NCBI GenBank assembly: GCA_020634215.1
Contig: JACKCD010000020.1
Location: 34,686 to 98,685, forward strand
Length of the DNA stretch: 64,000 nt
Origin: Ardenticatenaceae bacterium
Lineage (GTDB): Bacteria; Chloroflexota; Anaerolineae; Promineifilales; Promineifilaceae
Direction: 5' to 3'
Part shown: positions 9,549-18,810 of the stretch, piece by piece
Position numbering within the stretch: position 1 is the stretch's first letter
Layout: each line of letters opens with the position of its first letter
Translations under genes and position numbers: made by a program
The notes under the pieces: model-generated
Database searches by the model: none
The model's input: the letters and a program-made list of their open reading frames with translations, nothing else
Told to the model about the DNA's origin: nothing

Positions 9549-9614
9549 AAAATTATCGACAAAAAATTGTCGATGCTGGTGCGTAAGTGCCTAATCTGCA
9601 AGTAGCGAGGTAGC

Positions 9615-10910
9615 ATGAGTCACAATAGAGTTGGATACCGACAACTAATCCGTCAGAACAGCAATTTTCGCAACCTATGGTTCGGCCAAATCATCAGCTT
9701 TTTGGGCGATTGGTTCAATCTAATCGCCTCCGCGTCACTCATCGGCCAACTTTCCAGTTCAGGTCTAGCAATTGGCGGTCTGTTTGTAGTGCGTATGCTT
9801 GCCCCCTTTTTGGTTAGCCCCCTAGCAGGCGTGATTGCCGACCGCTACAACCGCAAACGAATTCTTTTTGTTGCCGATATTTTGCGTGCGGTTGTTGTTT
9901 TGGGCTTCTTATTAGTGCGCGAACCACAGCACCTTTGGCTCCTGTACACGCTAACCGCTCTCCAACTTGCCATTAGCGGTTTCTTCCAACCCGCCCGCAA
10001 TGCCATCCTACCCGACATCGTTTCACCGCGTGAATTAGGAACCGCCAACGCCCTCAGTTCCGCCACCTGGTCGGTCATGCTGGCATTTGGCGCAGCCCTG
10101 GGCGGATTGGTCGCTGGCATGTGGGGCAACCAGCCCGCCTTTATCATTGACTCCATCACCTTTATGCTTTCCGCCATCTTCATCTCCCGCATTGCCTACC
10201 AGGTGCCAGAAGCGTTGCAGCAAGCTGATAAAACCTTGCGGGCCGCCCTAACACAATACATAGACGGTCTGCGTTACCTGTGGAGCCACGCCGATATTCT
10301 GTTTATCGCGCTGCACAAATCGGCAAACGCCCTGTTTGTTTCCAGCGGCTATCAGGTGATTCAGGTCAAAATTGCCGAAGAAATTTTTGTCTGGGGGCAA
10401 GGCGGTAATTATAGTTTGGGAGCCATGTTTGCGGCAGCCGGTATTGGCACCGGACTTGGCCCTATTCTGATCCGCCGCTTTACAGGCGATGATGAGGGCA
10501 AAATGCGACGTGCCCTTCTGCTTGGCTATGGACTAGCTGCCGTTGGTCTCGCCGTCTCGGCTCCCCTCGTTAGCTTTTATTGGGTTTTGCTGGGTACCAT
10601 CTTGCGCGGTATTGGTGGTGGCATCACTTGGGTGTTCTCTACCCAGCTTCTACTGCAATTGCTGCCTAATGAAATGCGGGGACGGGTGTTTTCGAGCGAA
10701 TTTGCCATTTTCACCCTTATGAGCGCGGCGGCGGCCGGTGGCGTGGGTGGTGCGCTCGATTCGCCGCTGGGCATTACAGGCACTTTGTTTGCAATGGCGG
10801 GGTTGACCTTAATCCCGCTGCTGCTGTGGGCAGTTTGGCTGCGGTTGAGACTTAGCAGGGGTGTTCCGGCCGGCAGCGAAACGGTGAAACAGCATTATCC
10901 CGATTCCTAA
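9615..10910 (+). CDS. MFS transporter, MFS_3 (enterobactin exporter-like) type
   Basis: The 431-residue protein is a 12-helix major facilitator permease in the cytoplasmic membrane. The N-terminus with FRNLWFGQIISFLGDWFN is characteristic of the MFS_3 branch. The conserved loop between helices 2 and 3 reads GVIADRYNRKR, matching the MFS signature GxxxDRxxRR. A second signature-like segment, LPNEMRGRVFSSEF, precedes helices 11-12. Members export siderophores, macrolides or other small molecules; substrate cannot be assigned. GAGGT precedes the ATG. It is followed 21 bp later by the acylphosphatase gene on the same strand. Confidence 0.85.
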   Translation: MSHNRVGYRQLIRQNSNFRNLWFGQIISFLGDWFNLIASASLIGQLSSSGLAIGGLFVVRMLAPFLVSPLAGVIADRYNRKRILFVADILRAVVVLGFLLVREPQHLWLLYTLTALQLAISGFFQPARNAILPDIVSPRELGTANALSSATWSVMLAFGAALGGLVAGMWGNQPAFIIDSITFMLSAIFISRIAYQVPEALQQADKTLRAALTQYIDGLRYLWSHADILFIALHKSANALFVSSGYQVIQVKIAEEIFVWGQGGNYSLGAMFAAAGIGTGLGPILIRRFTGDDEGKMRRALLLGYGLAAVGLAVSAPLVSFYWVLLGTILRGIGGGITWVFSTQLLLQLLPNEMRGRVFSSEFAIFTLMSAAAAGGVGGALDSPLGITGTLFAMAGLTLIPLLLWAVWLRLRLSRGVPAGSETVKQHYPDS

Positions 10911-10931
10911 AAGCTGATATAATCGCAGGCA

Positions 10932-11213
10932 ATGAGGCGATTAGAGGCAACTGTCCACGGCTTGGTGCAAGGCGTTTATTTCCGTTACTACACGCTACAA
11001 ACGGCGCAAAAACTGGAGATAGTGGGTTGGGTTGCCAACCGACGCAATGGCACCGTCTTTGTGGTAGCTGAAGGTTCAGCAGCAGCTTTGCGGCAACTGC
11101 TTGACTTCTTGCACCAAGGATCGCCCTCTGCCCAGGTCAGCCGCGTTGAAGTGCAGTGGCTTGAACCAACGCATGAGTTTAAAACGTTTCAGGTGAAGCA
11201 GTTGTGGGCGTAG
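10932..11213 (+). CDS. acyP: Acylphosphatase
   Basis: The 93-residue protein has the normal length and both catalytic residues of acylphosphatase, which hydrolyses carboxyl-phosphate bonds of acyl phosphates in the cytosol. The phosphate-binding loop reads GLVQGVYFRYY with the catalytic Arg at residue 18. The motif GWVANRRNGTV supplies the catalytic Asn at residue 36. It follows the MFS gene by 21 bp and overlaps the start of the FecR-like gene, so the three genes probably form an operon. Confidence 0.93.
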   Translation: MRRLEATVHGLVQGVYFRYYTLQTAQKLEIVGWVANRRNGTVFVVAEGSAAALRQLLDFLHQGSPSAQVSRVEVQWLEPTHEFKTFQVKQLWA

Positions 11214-12481
11214 TGAGTAAATCTTCCCCTTTTCCACAGCGAGAACGGCTGGCGTGGGGCATTTTGATCGGGAGCTTTGTGTTTTGTTTGACGTTAACGG
11301 TGGCGGTGCCTGTCAGCGTTAGTGCCTTTATTCAAAATGCCAAACAGCTTTTACCCGCCACAGTGCAGGCCAACCAGGGGTCGGTACGTGTGAGCAACAA
11401 CGTGCTGCGACGGGTGGTGCTGGCGGGTGAGGCAGATCTGCCAATTGAACCAAGCACGCGGATTCAAACGGATGATGGGGGGACGGCTAGCTTGTTTATT
11501 TCGCCGCCGGATGATTCGCGGCTGCTGGTACGGCTGCAAATTTATACCAGCACATCGGTGTGGCTAGAAGAGGCATCTACGCCCCGGTTTGGCGTGAGTG
11601 ATGCGGGGCAGGCGGTGGCATTAAATTTGCAAAACGGCCGTTTACGTCTTACCTTGCCTGAGTTTCAACAACGGCCGTTAACCTTCAGCATCACCACCCC
11701 CCAAAGCACTGTGCAAATCAACACCCCCGGCATCTACTCGATTGAAGCCAACGACCGCGAAACCCAACTCACCGTACAGTCAGGAGCCGCCCAAATACAA
11801 GGGCAAGAGCAAATACTTGACCTACAGCCACAGCAGCGAGCCGTGGTCATCAACGATGCTCCTCCCAGCGGGCCACTAACCCCGGAGCAGAACCTAATTG
11901 AAAACGGTGATTTTAGCGACGGGTTGGACAACTGGGCCGCGTTTGCCTGGAGCTTGGAGCTAAAAGATCAGCCGACTGGCGAAACACAGGTCAGCACCCG
12001 CGACGGCGAGGCAGTGCTGTCTTTCGCCCGCACGGGGGTCGGCCATGCCGATGTCCGCATTCAACAATCTATCAACAAAGATGTGGCCGATTTTTCCTCT
12101 GTGCGGCTGTTGCTGACCTTCCGCATTTTGCAACAAGAGCTAAGCGTGTGTGGTTTTAAGGGCAGCGAATGCCCGCTATTTGTACGGCTAAACTACACTG
12201 ATGAAGAGGGGGTGAGCCGCATCTGGCAGCAAGGCTTTTATGGGTTTGGCACCGTTGATGACAACAATGCCCCCGGTGCTTGCACCTCATGCGCCGTGAT
12301 TCAAAGCAGCCATTTGCAAACGACGCTGGGGCAGCTTTATGTCTACGATGTGGACATTGCTCAAGAGCTGGCACGGCAAGGCTTTTTGCCGCCGCGCACC
12401 ATTGAAAGCGTCACCATTGTTGGCTCCGGCCACAGCTTTGCCACCGAGGTTTTGGAAGTGGCACTAATTGCTGAAGAATAG
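11204..12481 (+). CDS. Membrane-anchored FecR-domain protein
   Basis: The 425-residue protein has one N-terminal membrane segment (about residues 16-36), then a FecR-like domain (about 55-210) with the typical pattern of a GEADLPIEPSTRIQTDDGG loading region, an LQIYTSTSVWLEE strand and TPQSTVQINTPGIYSIE. After residue 230, NLIENGDFSDGLDNWAAF marks the start of a carbohydrate-binding-module-like jelly roll. FecR domains usually transduce signals to ECF sigma factors or scaffold extracytoplasmic proteins. No sigma-factor gene is adjacent, so a structural or ligand-binding role outside the membrane is more likely. The GTG start overlaps the acylphosphatase stop, with AGGTGA upstream; a GTG three codons later is possible. 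Confidence 0.75.
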   Translation: MGVVSKSSPFPQRERLAWGILIGSFVFCLTLTVAVPVSVSAFIQNAKQLLPATVQANQGSVRVSNNVLRRVVLAGEADLPIEPSTRIQTDDGGTASLFISPPDDSRLLVRLQIYTSTSVWLEEASTPRFGVSDAGQAVALNLQNGRLRLTLPEFQQRPLTFSITTPQSTVQINTPGIYSIEANDRETQLTVQSGAAQIQGQEQILDLQPQQRAVVINDAPPSGPLTPEQNLIENGDFSDGLDNWAAFAWSLELKDQPTGETQVSTRDGEAVLSFARTGVGHADVRIQQSINKDVADFSSVRLLLTFRILQQELSVCGFKGSECPLFVRLNYTDEEGVSRIWQQGFYGFGTVDDNNAPGACTSCAVIQSSHLQTTLGQLYVYDVDIAQELARQGFLPPRTIESVTIVGSGHSFATEVLEVALIAEE

Positions 12482-12530
12482 CACGCTACCCAATATTTTG
12501 TACTCGAAAAACGGCCGTTTCCGCTCCCTT

Positions 12531-12920
12531 TCACCCCTCCCCCGGCACCCGATCCACCTCCGTGGAGCGCGGTGGCCCGGCCAACTCCGTATCGCCCACA
12601 TTATATTTACCCCGCAGTTCGTCTAGCTGAGTGCGCTCCCACAGCGGCACGCCGTCGCTATAGCCAGCGCGGCCAATCATGTGAGCCGAGACGGGGGCGG
12701 TGAGGAACATGAAGAAGATAATGGCAAGGGCGCGGCTGGTGACAGAAAGTTCGTTGAAATAAACGGCCGTTCCTAGCACAATAAACCCCAACCCCAGCGT
12801 CGAAGCCTTGGTTGAAGCCGACATCCGCAAATACATATCCGGCATCCGCACCAGCCCAATGCCAGCCAGAACAATGAAGAACACGCCGATGAAGATGAGT
12901 ATGATGCTGATTATGTGCAT
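12531..12920 (-). CDS. mrpG: Monovalent cation/H+ antiporter subunit G
   Basis: The 129-residue protein has three hydrophobic helices and the conserved GIGLVRMPDMYLRMSASTKASTLG motif region of MrpG/MnhG. It is the last subunit of the Mrp Na+(K+)/H+ antiporter, a multi-subunit inner-membrane complex related to respiratory complex I. It is the final gene of the minus-strand mrp operon. The polar C-terminal tail after residue 90 is longer than the core domain requires. It faces the FecR-like gene convergently, 49 bp apart. Confidence 0.9.
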   Translation of the reverse strand: MHIISIILIFIGVFFIVLAGIGLVRMPDMYLRMSASTKASTLGLGFIVLGTAVYFNELSVTSRALAIIFFMFLTAPVSAHMIGRAGYSDGVPLWERTQLDELRGKYNVGDTELAGPPRSTEVDRVPGEG

Positions 12921-12925
12921 TTCTG

Positions 12926-13013
12926 TAATCAGTAATCGGTAGCCAGTAATCGGTAATCGGTAATCAGTGACAGAACTGATTCCTGATTACTGAACACTGA
13001 TTACTGATTACCG
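12926..13013. repeat. Hairpin of tandem GTAATCGG/GTAATCAG words between mrpF and mrpG
   Basis: The left arm repeats GTAATCAG/GTAATCGG five times and the right arm repeats its complement CTGATTAC three to four times. It fills the gap between mrpG and mrpF and overlaps the mrpF stop codon. The same words form the hairpin at 56112-56180. Confidence 0.8.
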
Positions 13014-13271
13014 CCTCAAATCAATATAGTAGGCAAAGGCAATGGTGCCGAGAAAGGAGATGAGTGCCAGCACGGTTGCCACATCGAGCCACACGTCTTG
13101 TTCGGTGATGACAGCATAAACGGCCGTTATCCCAATCCCCACCGTCGTCAAAATATCCAGTGCCACCACCCTGTCCGGCAGCGTCGGCCCCCGCCACACC
13201 CGCACAAACGACAGCCCAATCGTCACCGTCAGCAGCGTCAACGCCCCCATCAGCCACGTTACCAATTCCAT
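13008..13271 (-). CDS. mrpF: Monovalent cation/H+ antiporter subunit F
   Basis: The 87-residue protein has three transmembrane helices and the MrpF signature RVWRGPTLPDRVVALD followed by an acidic loop before helix 3. It belongs to the Mrp complex encoded here. The ATG at 13271 is chosen because GGAGGT lies 9 bases upstream; a GTG three codons earlier would leave no spacing. The start lies inside the 3' end of mrpE, so translation is probably coupled. Confidence 0.92.
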   Translation of the reverse strand: MELVTWLMGALTLLTVTIGLSFVRVWRGPTLPDRVVALDILTTVGIGITAVYAVITEQDVWLDVATVLALISFLGTIAFAYYIDLRR

Positions 13272-13741
13272 GCCGCCCACACCTCCAAAATTCGTCGCTC
13301 AAACCCCTGCTTAATTTCTTCCCGAAATGCCTCAATATCATCCACATTAAATACGTGGACATAAATACAGCTTTGATCCCCCGCCACATCCAGCGTCAGT
13401 GTCCCCGGCGTTAGCGTAATCATATTGCCCAGCAGCGTAATCTGGGCATCAGTCGTAATCGTTAGTGGCACCGCCACCACTGCCGGGCGCATGGTCAGGC
13501 GCGGCGTTAGCACCCACCGCGCCACCCGAAGCGTTGAAACTACCAGTTCCTTCAGAAAAAAGGCGATAAACTTCAGCAGCAGCCACACTCGCTGCACATA
13601 CCCCGTTTGCCGTCCCGTTGTGACCTCGGTCAGCACCAGCACCAGATAGGCCAGCACCAGTCCAGTCAAAAAGTTGCCCGGCGTAAACTCCCCGGTCAGG
13701 GCCACCCAGGCCAGTGCCATAAACACATTGAGCAAAACCAT
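13259..13741 (-). CDS. mrpE: Monovalent cation/H+ antiporter subunit E
   Basis: From the ATG at 13741 the protein has 160 residues. Two N-terminal hydrophobic helices are followed by a soluble domain with VVAVPLTITTDAQITLLGNMITLTPGT, the hallmark of MrpE. The frame continues upstream to 13798, but that extension is translated from the tandem-word hairpin at 13751-13823, so 13741 is preferred. The 3' end overlaps mrpF by 13 bp. Confidence 0.9.
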   Translation of the reverse strand: MVLLNVFMALAWVALTGEFTPGNFLTGLVLAYLVLVLTEVTTGRQTGYVQRVWLLLKFIAFFLKELVVSTLRVARWVLTPRLTMRPAVVAVPLTITTDAQITLLGNMITLTPGTLTLDVAGDQSCIYVHVFNVDDIEAFREEIKQGFERRILEVWAAWNW

Positions 13742-13750
13742 AATAGTTAC

Positions 13751-13823
13751 AAATGGGGAATTGAGAATTAAGAATGAGAGTCCGTTCTTAGTTCTCAATT
13801 CTCAATTCCCCATTCTCAATTCC
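13751..13823. repeat. Hairpin of tandem GAATTGAG words between mrpD and mrpE
   Basis: The left arm (GGGGAATTGAGAATTAAGAATGAGAG-like) and the right arm (CTCAATTCTCAATTCCCC plus a further CATTCTCAATTCC) are complementary. The element fills the mrpD-mrpE gap and abuts the mrpD stop codon. Confidence 0.8.
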
Positions 13824-15332
13824 TTATCTTTGCAGCACCACATTGAGGTACTGTGTTGGGTCAAGCAGTTGGTTGGCGGCTTGCTGGGCCACGTCAAAAA
13901 AGAACCCCGCGTACAGGCCAATGATGATGGTGCAGGTGGCGAGGATGATGATGGGCAGAAGGCGGAAAAAACGGCCGTTTTCCCCCTCACCATGCCCCCG
14001 CTCAACCACACCCTCCGGTGCCTTTTGCCAAAACACAAACTGCCAAATCTTCATCATCGAATACAGCGTCAGCACGCTCACAAACAGCGCCGCCGCCACA
14101 ATGGCATAATCACCCGCTTCCAGCCCTGCCCGCACCAGCACAAACTTTGCCCAAAACCCCGACAGCGGCGGAATGCCTGCCAACGATAGCGCCGGAATCA
14201 AAAACAGCACCCCCAGCCCTGGATTGGTTTTGTACAAGCCCCCCAGCTTTTTCAAGTCATACGACCCCTGCATCCAGTTCACCACCCCACTTACCAAAAA
14301 CAGATTCGTCTTCACAATAATGTGGTGGATGATGTAAAAAATCGCCCCCGCCAACGCCAGCGGCGAAAAAATCGCCAGCCCCATGATCATATACCCAATT
14401 TGGCTGATGATGTGGAACGACAAAATGCGGCGAAACTCACTGCGCGTGGCTGCCCCAAATACCCCAATCACCATCGTCAGCCCCGCCGCCGCCATCAAAA
14501 TCAGCGAATGGGTGTAGGCCACCTCCTGCACAAACAGCAGCGTAAACACTCGAATGAGCGCATACACCCCCACCTTGGTCAGCATTCCGGCAAAAATGGC
14601 CGAAATCGCCGCTGGCGGAGTGTGGTACGCAGCCGGCAACCAGCCGTAGAGCGGAAACAACCCTGCCTTGATGCCAAACGCCAGCAAAAACATCATCCCC
14701 AGCGTGGTGGCAAAGCCCCCTGGCACCTGCGCCAATGCCCCACGCAAATCTGCCATGTTGAGCGTCCCCGTTACCCCGTAGGTCAACCCCGCCGCCGCCA
14801 AAAAAATGGCCGATGAAATGAGGTTGATGGTCACATATTTAAATGACCCTTCCAATTGCCCTCGGTCGCCCCCCAGCCCAATCAAGACAAAGGAAGAAAT
14901 GAGCATGACCTCAAACCAGACGTAGAGATTGAAAATGTCACCCGTTAAAAAAGAGCCATAAATCCCCATCAGCAGCGTGTGGTAAAGCGGATGGTAGCCC
15001 AACGCCTCTCGCTGCGGCGTGATGTCGGCCAAGGCATAAATCGCCACCGTCAACCCCATCAACGCCGTAATCACCACCATAATGGCACTGAACAAATCGG
15101 CCACGATGGTGATACCAAAGGGTGCGGGCCAGTTACTGGCCTGAACCGCCTGTGGCCCTTGCCCATACACCACCATAAAGATTCGCAGTGCCACCAGCAA
15201 ATTGAGTGTTGTTGCCACCAGCGTCACAATTCGCTGCCAGCGTCTGTGGTTCCAGGCCAAAATATTGATGATGGCTGCTAAAAATGACAGCAAAATCGGC
15301 AGCAGAATAAGCATTTTAGTTGGTATGGTCAT
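13824..15332 (-). CDS. mrpD: Monovalent cation/H+ antiporter subunit D
   Basis: The 502-residue polytopic protein belongs to the proton-translocating NuoM/MrpD family. The conserved segment IYGSFLTGDIFNLYVWFEVMLISSFVLIG carries the key Glu of helix 5. GIKAGLFPLYGWLPAAYHTPPAAISAIFAGMLTKVG contains the conserved Lys and His positions of the ion channel. It works with MrpA as one of the two pumping subunits. It starts 3 bp after mrpC stops. Confidence 0.95.
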   Translation of the reverse strand: MTIPTKMLILLPILLSFLAAIINILAWNHRRWQRIVTLVATTLNLLVALRIFMVVYGQGPQAVQASNWPAPFGITIVADLFSAIMVVITALMGLTVAIYALADITPQREALGYHPLYHTLLMGIYGSFLTGDIFNLYVWFEVMLISSFVLIGLGGDRGQLEGSFKYVTINLISSAIFLAAAGLTYGVTGTLNMADLRGALAQVPGGFATTLGMMFLLAFGIKAGLFPLYGWLPAAYHTPPAAISAIFAGMLTKVGVYALIRVFTLLFVQEVAYTHSLILMAAAGLTMVIGVFGAATRSEFRRILSFHIISQIGYMIMGLAIFSPLALAGAIFYIIHHIIVKTNLFLVSGVVNWMQGSYDLKKLGGLYKTNPGLGVLFLIPALSLAGIPPLSGFWAKFVLVRAGLEAGDYAIVAAALFVSVLTLYSMMKIWQFVFWQKAPEGVVERGHGEGENGRFFRLLPIIILATCTIIIGLYAGFFFDVAQQAANQLLDPTQYLNVVLQR

Positions 15333-15335
15333 TGT

Positions 15336-15683
15336 TTATCGCTCGGTCGTTCTCAATTCGTCAATATCGTCGGTACCAACCTGCTGGTAAACGCTGCGTA
15401 CCAGAACAATGGCAAAGGCAATGGCTCCCAGCCCAATGACAATGGCGGTTAAAATGAGTGCCTGTGGCAGCGGATCGGCAAAGGGGGGGATGGGGACTTC
15501 GGCTCCTTCATGAATGAGCGGTGGCCGGCCGCGCACCAGTGGCCCCATATTAAAAATGAGCAAGTTAGACGCATGACCCAATAGAGCCAGTCCAATGATC
15601 AGCTTAACAATGCTGCGGCTCATCATCATGTAGATGGCGGCGGCGTAAAGCACACCGATTATAATTGCGAGTAATATTTCCAT
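15336..15683 (-). CDS. mrpC: Monovalent cation/H+ antiporter subunit C
   Basis: The 115-residue, three-helix protein is a NuoK homologue. GLALLGHASNLLIFNMGPL includes the helix-2 region, and the conserved DPLPQALILTAIVIGLGAIAFA marks the MrpC/NuoK family. The longer loop with GRPPLIHEGAEVP is normal for MrpC. It sits between mrpB and mrpD on the minus strand, with the GATTGGA hairpin immediately upstream. Confidence 0.93.
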   Translation of the reverse strand: MEILLAIIIGVLYAAAIYMMMSRSIVKLIIGLALLGHASNLLIFNMGPLVRGRPPLIHEGAEVPIPPFADPLPQALILTAIVIGLGAIAFAIVLVRSVYQQVGTDDIDELRTTER

Positions 15684-15686
15684 TAA

Positions 15687-15752
15687 GATTAGGGATTGGA
15701 GATTGGAGATTGGAGATTATGGTTAATCTCCAATCTCCAATCTCCAATCTCC
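15687..15752. repeat. Hairpin of tandem GATTGGA words between mrpB and mrpC
   Basis: Four copies of GATTGGA on the left and four copies of TCCAATC on the right form a nearly perfect stem with a short loop (ATTATGGTTAAT). The same words form the hairpins at 22272-22335 and, in weaker form, at 46550-46611. Confidence 0.88.
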
Positions 15753-15754
15753 TC

Positions 15755-16174
15755 CTAGCCTTCTTCAGCCAACGTAAAAATGATCATGGATGTGACCCCA
15801 ACCACGCCGAGGAAAACCCCCGTGTCGAAGAGAAGGGGGGTACTGAGTTTGCCGATGGCGGGCCAAACGGCCGTTCCCCATAGTGCCGTCAAAAAAGGCA
15901 AGTCACCCACCACCAACGGAGCCAAAAAGCCACTGGTGATCACGCACAGCAGCCCAATGCCAATCAGCGTGCGTGAATGCAGCCGCAGCAGCTTCCGCGC
16001 TGCCCCCATGCCGTGGGCAATGCCATAGAGCGAAAAGGCTGTTGCCACAATCAGACCACCGATAAACCCGCCACCGGGGTCGTTATGGCCGCGCACAAAG
16101 ATGTAGAAGGCAAAGAGCAGCATGAGCGGCAGCAAAATGCGGGTGGCGGTCACAAGAATGGTGGATCGAGCCAT
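15755..16174 (-). CDS. mrpB: Monovalent cation/H+ antiporter subunit B
   Basis: From ATG 16174 the protein has 139 residues with four transmembrane helices and the MrpB signature FYIFVRGHNDPGGGFIGGLIVA. The open frame runs upstream to 16387, but that part is antisense-quality sequence over the mrpA 3' end; GGAGAAAA before 16174 supports the shorter start. It follows mrpA after a 37-bp gap holding a tandem-word element. Confidence 0.92.
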   Translation of the reverse strand: MARSTILVTATRILLPLMLLFAFYIFVRGHNDPGGGFIGGLIVATAFSLYGIAHGMGAARKLLRLHSRTLIGIGLLCVITSGFLAPLVVGDLPFLTALWGTAVWPAIGKLSTPLLFDTGVFLGVVGVTSMIIFTLAEEG

Positions 16175-16192
16175 ATTGTTTTCTCCAGAATG

Positions 16193-16210
16193 GGACGCGG
16201 ACGAACGCGG
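16193..16210. repeat. Single-arm word GGACGCGGACGAACGCGG between mrpA and mrpB
   Basis: The word abuts the mrpA stop codon. The complementary version appears at 24490-24519, at the stop of another gene. Only one arm is present here, so no hairpin forms locally. Confidence 0.55.
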
Positions 16211-16211
16211 A

Positions 16212-18567
16212 TTATGATTCACTTCTCCGCTCCTCAACGGCCGTTTCCTGCTGCTGTTTTCGGGTATGGATAAGCGCATACACCCCCACCGCCGCCACCG
16301 ACAGCACCGTAATCTCCACCATCGTGTCCAGCCCGCGAAAATCCACCAAAATGACGTTGACAATGTTGTGGCCTTTGGCAAGGACATAACTATTTTCGCT
16401 GTAGAAATCGGTAACGTGGGTGCTGGCGGGGATGGCGTTAGCGGCCAGCACCAGCCCAGTCATCATCGCCCCCACCAGCAGCGACACCACCACATTGCGT
16501 AACCGGGTAGGCGTACTATCCTTGGTTTCAAAGGTGGGCAACTTGTAGAGTACCAGCACAAAGAGAATGACGGTGAGGGTTTCCACCGAAAATTGGGTCA
16601 TGGCGAGGTCGGGGGCACCGTAGAGAATAAAGATGAGTGCCATACTGTAGCCAATGACACCGAGACCAGCCACCGCCGCCAGCCGGGAATCCGCCTGCAC
16701 CACCATCCAGGCGGCACCAAGGATGACCAGGGTGAGCAAAATCTCGTTTGGCCCAGGGATGAGATCTTGGGAGGGCATAACGGCCGTTTTTCCCCGCAGC
16801 AACGCCGTCCCCACCAGCACAACGGTCGTTCCCACAATCCACAGCAGGTAATGACGCAAAAAGCCATCCTGCACCCGCACCGTTAGCCAATCGGCCAACC
16901 GGAGCAGCCCATCAAAACCGCGATCATAGAGCGCTTCTGGCCCCAAGCGGGGTGCCAGGGCAGCGTCAACAGCCATCACGCCCTGCCGCCACCGTTCATG
17001 CAACCACCACACCCCTGCCCCGGCGGCAATTGTTACCCCGCTCAGCAGCAGCATGGGGGTTAGCCCGTGCCAAAGCCCTAGCTTTAGCACCAAGTCGTGG
17101 CCGTAAACGGCCGTTGCGGCTGGCTGTAGCAGCCACTTTGCCACCAGCGTTGAGTTGGAAAACAGCCCCAACCCCAACGACAGTAGACCCAGCAGCAGCG
17201 GCCCCAGCCACAGGCTCAGCCCGGCTGGATGGTGCGGCTGCACGGTGTCTTCATTGGGCTGCCCTAAAAACGGCTTAATGACAATGACACCGCTGGCCGC
17301 CACCAGAAAAATATTGGTCAGCAGCGCCAGAGCCGTTAGCAGCAACTGCCAAACGGCCGTTTCTGGTTCCAGTGTGGCCTCGTAAATCAACTCCTTACCA
17401 ATAAACCCCAGCAGCGGCGGAATACCAGCCATCGAAAGCGAAGCCAGGGTGATGCCGACAAAGACAAACGGCATTTGCCGCGCCAGCCCAGCCAGCCGCC
17501 GCACATTGCGGGTGCCAGTTTCGTGGTCAATCGCTCCAGCGGCCATAAACAGCCCGCCTTTATAAAGGGAGTGGACGAGCAAGAAGAGCATGGCGGCTTC
17601 CACGGCGATTTTGGTGCCGATGCCCAGCAACAGCACCAGTACCCCCAGAGCACTGACGGTGGAGTAGGCCATGATGCGTTTGAGGTCGGTTTGCCACCAG
17701 GAAAGGTAGCCGCCAAGAACGGCCGTTATGCCCCCCACAATGACCAATCCATAGAACCATTCCCCCGTGCCGCCCAGCACCGGGTGCAGCCGCGCCAGCA
17801 AATAAACCCCAGCCTTGACCATGGTGGCCGAATGCAAATAGGCACTGACAGGTGTAGGAGCGGCCATGGCGTTGGGCAGCCAAAAGTGAAAGGGGAACTG
17901 CGCCGATTTGGTGAAGGCACCCAGCAAGATGAGGATAAGGGCGGGCAAGTAGAGGGGGGAGGTGGTAACGGCCGTTTGTTGATGCAGCAGCACCGAAATC
18001 TGCCAGCTTCCCCCCGCTGTTGCCAGCAAAATTAACCCCGCCAGCAGTGCCAGCCCGCCGCTGCCCGTCACCAGCAGGGCTTGCTGCGCCGACCGCCGCG
18101 ATTGTTCGCTTTCATGGTTAAAGCCTATCAGCAAAAATGAACTAATGGAGGTTAGCTCCCAAAAAACAAACAACAGCAGCAGGCTGTCGGCCAACACCAC
18201 CCCCAACATTGCGGCCATAAAGATGAGAATCATGACATAAAAACGGCCGATGCGCGGGTCTCCCTGCAAATAACCCCCAGCATAGATAAAAATGAGCGTC
18301 CCAATGCCGCTAATGATCAGCACCATGAGCAGCGACAAACCGTCAAGATAGAAACCGAGGTTAATCCCTAATTGAAATTTGCCCAACTAATGGCAGTAAC
18401 AACAGGTTGCCCGCCAGCCACAAGGGCAAGAAACAGGCTGTATAGACAGCTAGAAAAAGTGAGTGCGGCCACCGCAATCTGTTTCTTAATAATCAGCTTG
18501 CCCAGGGCATGACAATTGCCAAAACAAAGCCCGGAAGAACAACGGCCGTTAAGCCAGTAGCATCCAT
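16212..18567 (-). CDS. mrpA: Monovalent cation/H+ antiporter subunit A, frameshifted near its start
   Basis: An uninterrupted 724-residue frame (16212-18386, TTG start) covers most of MrpA, the large pumping subunit. It includes FVFWELTSISSFLLIGF, the LPNAMAAPTPVSAYLHSATMVKAGVYLLARL ion-channel region and a C-terminal MrpB-like part ending at about residue 720. The family's first 60-80 residues are missing from that frame but are found upstream in two other frames: a start at 18567 with GAAGG before it (MDATGLTAVVLPGFVLAIV), then a hydrophobic segment ending in TAISWA, then FQLGIN. Two single-base losses would rejoin everything, the second probably in the AAA run near 18386. Either sequence error or a real lesion. 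Confidence 0.85.
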
Positions 18568-18810
18568 CGTACCTTCTCTTCTTCATTCATTACTTAAAAT
18601 GCAGCCTCCCCACATGAGCCAGTTTATTATGCCCCAACTCTCTCCCAGGCACAAAAACCAACCCTGTTTTCCTGTTTACAGAGCAAACACAGGCAGGTTA
18701 GAATCAGGAAAAAGATGACCTTTGACATAGGATGCAAATTTACCTAAACAACCTGCTCTCGTTCTTTATCAGGAAGCTCAGACGTCGGCGTCCCATTTTA
18801 CAAGGGAAAA

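Larger units (their letters stand above)
9108..9614. other. 507-bp gene-free stretch with two tandem-word hairpins
   Basis: This divergent gap separates the secreted repeat protein (minus) from the MFS gene (plus), so it must hold both promoters, although no convincing -35/-10 pair was found. It contains the CACAGAGA hairpin (9301-9410) and the CACAGATGG/CACGGATGG hairpin (9481-9548). No ORF with a plausible product and no tRNA fold was seen. Confidence 0.6.

Noticed and set aside
13742..13798. N-terminal extension of mrpE
   Set aside because: The extra residues are translated from the tandem-word hairpin and are absent from the MrpE family pattern.
15687..15752. Possible CRISPR-like array in GATTGGA repeats
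   Set aside because: Words are directly tandem without spacers and pair with a complementary arm; no cas genes.
18368..18586. Separate 72-residue small protein upstream of mrpA
   Set aside because: Its hydrophobic middle and TAISWA ending fit the missing MrpA N-terminus, so it is a frameshifted part of mrpA.
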